Assembly: GCA_052174475.1 (NCBI GenBank) | Contig: JBQMRO010000005.1 | Coordinates: 15,890-79,889, forward strand | Source of the DNA: Arsenophonus sp052174475 | GTDB taxonomy: Bacteria > Pseudomonadota > Gammaproteobacteria > Enterobacterales > Enterobacteriaceae | Direction of reading: 5' to 3' | DNA length: 64,000 nt | Notes under the pieces: generated by a model | Databases searched by the model: none | What the model was told of the DNA's origin: nothing | What the model saw: the letters and a program-made list of their open reading frames with translations, nothing else | Translations under genes and position numbers: made by a program | Shown here: piece after piece, positions 60,581 to 64,000 of the stretch | Layout of the letters: each line of letters begins with the position of its first letter | How positions within the stretch are numbered: the stretch's first letter is position 1

Positions 60581-61846
60581 ATGGATAAGTTTCAATTAAA
60601 GGGGCCAACTCGTTTAATAGGAGAAGTCTTTATTTCTGGTGCGAAAAATGCAGCACTACCGATATTGTTTGCATCGTTATTAGCAGAAGAACCTGTTGAA
60701 TTACAAAATGTTCCAAAGTTAAAAGATATTGATACAACAATTGAGTTACTTAATCAGTTAGGTACTAAAGTTGAGCGTAATGATGTTATTTTTGTTGACG
60801 CGCGTGGTATTAATAAATTTTGTGCTTTTTACGAATTAGTTAAGATGATGCGTGCATCTATTTGGGCTTTGGCACCATTAGTTGCTCGTTTTGGTCAAGG
60901 GCAAGTGTCTTTACCTGGAGGATGTGCGATTGGTGCACGTCCAGTTGATTTACATCTTACTGGGCTTGAGAAACTCGGTGCTAAAATTACTTTAGATAAA
61001 GGTTATGTTAAAGCATCAGTTGATGGTCGTTTGCAAGGCGCTAATATTATTATGGATAAAGTTAGTGTCGGTGCAACCGTATCTATTATGACGGCTGCAA
61101 CCCTAGCAGAAGGAAAAACCGTTATTGAAAACGCAGCTTGTGAACCTGAAGTTGAAGATACAGCTAACTTTTTAAATTTATTAGGTGGAAAGATTACTGG
61201 TGCAGGCACAGACAGTATCATTATTAAAGGGGTAACACGCTTAGGTGGTGGTGTTTATCAAATTCTTCCTGATCGAATTGAAACAGGTACTTTTCTTGTT
61301 GCAGCAGCTGTATCTGGAGGAAAAGTAATTTGCCGCAATACTAAACCAGCTATATTGGATGCAGTTTTAGCTAAATTACGTGAAGCGGGTGCAGAGATTG
61401 AAATTGGTAAAGATTGGATCGAATTGGATATGCATAATAAGCGATTAAAAGCAGTAAGTATCAGAACAGAACCGCATCCGGGTTTTCCAACAGATATGCA
61501 AGCGCAATTTAGTTTACTTAATTTAGTGGCTGAAGGTGTTAGTACAATAACAGAAACTATTTTTGAAAATCGTTTTATGCATATCCCAGAATTGATTCGT
61601 ATGGGAGCTCATGCAGAAATAGAAGGGAATACTGTTGTTTGTCATGGCGTTGAACAACTTACAGGTGCTCAAGTCATGGCTACAGATTTGCGAGCATCGG
61701 CTAGTTTAGTGCTTGCAGGTTGTATTGCAAAAGGAAAAACAATTATTGATCGGGTTTATCATATCGATAGGGGATATGAGAAAATAGAAGAAAAACTGCG
61801 TAATTTAGGGGCAAACATAAAGCGTATTACCGAAAATAAAATATAA
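60581..61846 (+). CDS. murA: UDP-N-acetylglucosamine 1-carboxyvinyltransferase
   Basis: First committed step of peptidoglycan synthesis: transfers enolpyruvate from PEP to UDP-GlcNAc. The 421-residue product is full length. The catalytic cysteine sits in SLPGGCAIGARPVDLH (Cys115), the N-terminus reads MDKFQLKGPTRLIGEVFISGAKNAALP, and RIETGTFLVAAA and ATDLRASASLVLAGC are conserved. ATG 60581 is preferred over TTG 60578 because it gives the family start. A cysteine at this site implies normal fosfomycin sensitivity of the enzyme. Follows ibaG. Confidence 0.97.
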   Translation: MDKFQLKGPTRLIGEVFISGAKNAALPILFASLLAEEPVELQNVPKLKDIDTTIELLNQLGTKVERNDVIFVDARGINKFCAFYELVKMMRASIWALAPLVARFGQGQVSLPGGCAIGARPVDLHLTGLEKLGAKITLDKGYVKASVDGRLQGANIIMDKVSVGATVSIMTAATLAEGKTVIENAACEPEVEDTANFLNLLGGKITGAGTDSIIIKGVTRLGGGVYQILPDRIETGTFLVAAAVSGGKVICRNTKPAILDAVLAKLREAGAEIEIGKDWIELDMHNKRLKAVSIRTEPHPGFPTDMQAQFSLLNLVAEGVSTITETIFENRFMHIPELIRMGAHAEIEGNTVVCHGVEQLTGAQVMATDLRASASLVLAGCIAKGKTIIDRVYHIDRGYEKIEEKLRNLGANIKRITENKI

Positions 61847-61929
61847 TAAACTATTTTATAAATAAAAATTAATAGTTTAGTTTAATATTGTTAATTCTTA
61901 GTTATTGTAAGAATGATTTAGCTTTATTT

Positions 61930-62870
61930 GTACTTATTAATTTTAATAAGAACAGTTATTATTTTGCTGTTCCGTACTATTGAGACTGGCACGATATACA
62001 TTGCCTAGATTAATTTTAGTAACTTACTCATTATTTCTGAAGTAAAGATAACTGCCTGATCATTAAGAGAAATAATAATTTAATCGACTTAAAAACCAAC
62101 ATTTTTTCTGGGGAGCGAGCTTGTTGTGATCTGAAAATAGGTAATCGTTAAATTTGATTAATATTATTATGCGAATATGAGGTAAGTTCACGTGCAGTGA
62201 TAATACTGATAAAACAGCGGATCACTTGCCCATCATGAATAAGCTTTTTAATAATTTAGTTGCTAATTAAATTAGCATAGCAAAACCTGAATTCATCAGG
62301 CATGAAATCATTTTCTGAGTGATCGAAAAAGAATGTATTAATTCCTATTAACTCACCTTCACTATTAATTCATGATCAGCATGAATTTCATGATTAATAT
62401 ATATTTATGTGTAGAAAATTATGTCGGAAATGGAGAAACCTAGCTCTATAATACGCCTAGTGCCAGTAATAATTCCTTAGATTAATATTTCTTATGAATT
62501 ACAGGGTTATAGATGGATGAAATAATGTCATCAATATATACTTTATGGTGTGAATTAATTAAAGTTACGATAAGATTTTAGCATTTTTTTTTAAAGACAG
62601 TGGTATTAAGCTATCTATAAGCTAATAATAAGTGCATCAAAAATTAACGCATCAGATAATGTAATCTGAATTTAATTCGTGTTATTAATGACATGCCTAT
62701 TTGTTACAATATAACTGTTACTATTTATAATAACGCTAAAGCTTAGTGCAGTTAATTCGAGATCCATTCTAGGAAAACTACCAGTTCTACCCGCTGTTAT
62801 AAACATAGACATCTCCTGTTGATTTACGTGTGACGCTTTATTAATTATAATAAGTTACTCATACTTTTTA
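61930..62870 (-). pseudogene. degS: broken DegS protease gene
   Basis: DegS is the periplasmic site-1 protease that starts RseA degradation in the envelope stress response. Minus-strand fragments read NSEGELIGINTFFFDHSEND (about 62395-62325; matching NSLGELMGINTLSFDKSNDG), KKLIHDGQVIRCFIS and ARELTSYSHNN (about 62255-62165; matching DKLIRDGRVIRGYIG), and a weak C-terminal PDZ end IVPVSIVRNSKIITVLI (about 61995-61940; matching VIPVVVMRDDKQLTLQV). Stops and frameshifts abound; the upstream half (62400-62870) is barely recognisable. Confidence 0.78.
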
Positions 62871-62959
62871 CCGTCAAAGAGATTATTAAGTACTTTTAGG
62901 TACATAGATGAAATAGTCATTAGAAAGATGACAGAGATAATAAGCCCTAGAATAACTGC

Positions 62960-64000
62960 ATGAAAAGTTTTATGGTTAGAAAATTGAATTGTTCTTTAAG
63001 TAAAAACTTAAAGAGATCCTTTTTACTAAAAAAAGACAGGAAAACCGGTTTACTGAGTCTATTTAAAATAAAAATTTATAGAAGTGTATTCTTTCATCTA
63101 ATGCTCTAATTTTAGAGACGTTAATCATAGCTTGTAGTAATAACCCTTATATTTGTAATTTTATACATTCTTGTTGATAATAATTCTGCTGACTGTTTAC
63201 CAAGTGCGTTAAGGGTTAATCTAAAATAGATTATCGCTACATAGAATGCATTTGTACGAATCTGTGCGTAGAGGAATTCTTTTATCAGAGTGATAAATCT
63301 CCTATTTCCCTACTTTTTGGAAGCCCTTATTTTCATCTCATTAGCATATATTCGCTAATAGCGAATCACTTTTACGATTTAATAAAAAACTATAATTAAC
63401 GTACTATCTTAAAATACTTAGGAAAAATTATAGCTAATATAGTGCTCGATCCGATCACCACTTTCTGCGTCAGGGGGTGAAGGCTCTAGTACTGCTTAGT
63501 TTATTAATTATAGTAATGATATACAACCATTTCTATTGATAAAGCTGCAGTTTTTTAATGCGTATATAATATTGGATTAAGGATAGCGCTAAAGTATTTT
63601 ATTCTATGCTATTCCCATTTCATTTTTTATCGAAGTGCATTTTCCAGTAACCGTCTGTATGCTGCATCTTCAAATAACGTCACCACTGCTTTCTGTAGCG
63701 GATATGTGTAAAAGAATAGGAAGATTGCTGGGATTTATTAAATCATAGTTGTGACGCATCAGCCGAATGACAGCTTTCGCTAGATTTATTCTAGCAATTT
63801 TTTAAAGAACAGATCCACCATGGAGTAGATTTAATATCTAGGCATCTTGGATTACGAAGATATGAATATGTAGATCTTGATTGAGTTGTCGAGGACAAAT
63901 GCACAAAGGATAGAAGATATCAATTTTTAATACCCTGTTGTGTGTCCACTACAGCATAAGTATAAGTGGCAGCCAGAAATAAAGCATTAAATTGCGCAAG
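62960..64000. repeat. family B repeat, copy 4 (runs off the window)
   Basis: Matches the left half of family B: the left-end hairpin TCTTTAAGT-AAAA-ACTTAAAGA (62993-63014), AGAATGCATTTGTACG near 63246, and the block 63680-64000 matching 9830-10130 and 56550-56880. The right half, including the internal stem-loop and right end, lies beyond 64000. Confidence 0.6.

Noticed and set aside
1..64000. CRISPR arrays, tRNA and rRNA genes
   Set aside because: No regularly spaced direct repeats and no cloverleaf or rRNA core sequence were noticed while reading; all long repeats are IS or family B copies. A tRNAscan or Rfam run was not possible.

Overview
This 64 kb window looks like a chromosome segment of an AT-rich enterobacterial endosymbiont in an advanced but unfinished stage of genome decay. 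Gene content and order match Enterobacterales: hisS-yfgM-bamB-der, porin-aspC, serC-aroA, uppS-cdsA-rseP-bamA-skp-lpxD-fabZ-lpxA-lpxB-(rnhB)-dnaE-accA-tilS, and npr-rapZ-ptsN-rpoN-lptB-lptA-lptC-kdsC-kdsD facing mlaC-mlaB-ibaG-murA. The porin and the protein sequences feel closest to Morganellaceae (Arsenophonus/Providencia-like), but that placement is a guess from memory and needs a tree. Intact genes cover only about 29 kb (roughly 46%). The rest is eroded genes and decayed insertion sequences, riddled with stops and frameshifts.

Layout: 1-1.3 kb decayed DNA with a chimeric IS256-type junction; 1.5-6.2 kb the hisS operon on the minus strand; 6.9-11.1 kb IS256 remnant plus a copy of an unidentified 1.9 kb repeat (here 'family B'); 11.3-13.9 kb porin and aspC; 14.0-15.4 kb IS256 remnant; 15.8-18.3 kb serC-aroA; 18.35-25.1 kb stacked remnants of IS481, IS256 (both orientations), family B and IS256; 25.3-26.3 kb broken transaldolase (minus); 27.3-28.3 kb IS481 remnant; 28.4-45.6 kb the large envelope/lipid A/replication cluster, interrupted by an IS481 remnant between lpxA and lpxB and by a broken rnhB; 46.4-54.0 kb the rpoN/ptsN/lpt/kds region on the minus strand, in which npr, rapZ, rpoN and kdsC are broken, hpf is absent, and ptsN, lptABC and kdsD survive; 54.8-59.0 kb IS256(+), family B, IS256(-); 59.2-61.8 kb broken mlaC and mlaB, then intact ibaG and murA; 61.9-62.9 kb broken degS (minus); 63.0-64.0 kb the start of another family B copy.

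What survives makes functional sense. Outer-membrane assembly (BamA, BamB, Skp), lipid A synthesis (LpxA, LpxB, LpxD), LPS transport (LptA, LptB, LptC), lipid and peptidoglycan precursors (CdsA, UppS, MurA, AccA, FabZ), a general porin, the shikimate enzyme AroA, SerC and AspC, and translation/replication functions (HisRS, TilS, Der, DnaE) are all full length with catalytic motifs present. What is lost is mostly regulatory, maintenance or redundant: NPr, RapZ, sigma-54, DegS, MlaB/MlaC, RNase HII, KdsC and transaldolase.

No tRNA, rRNA, CRISPR array or intact mobile element was recognised. The strongest leads are the unidentified family B repeat with a stem-loop at one fixed internal position, IS481 ends lying within about 50 bases of the uppS and lpxB start codons, and several broken pathways that keep a single intact member (ptsN, rseP, kdsD).
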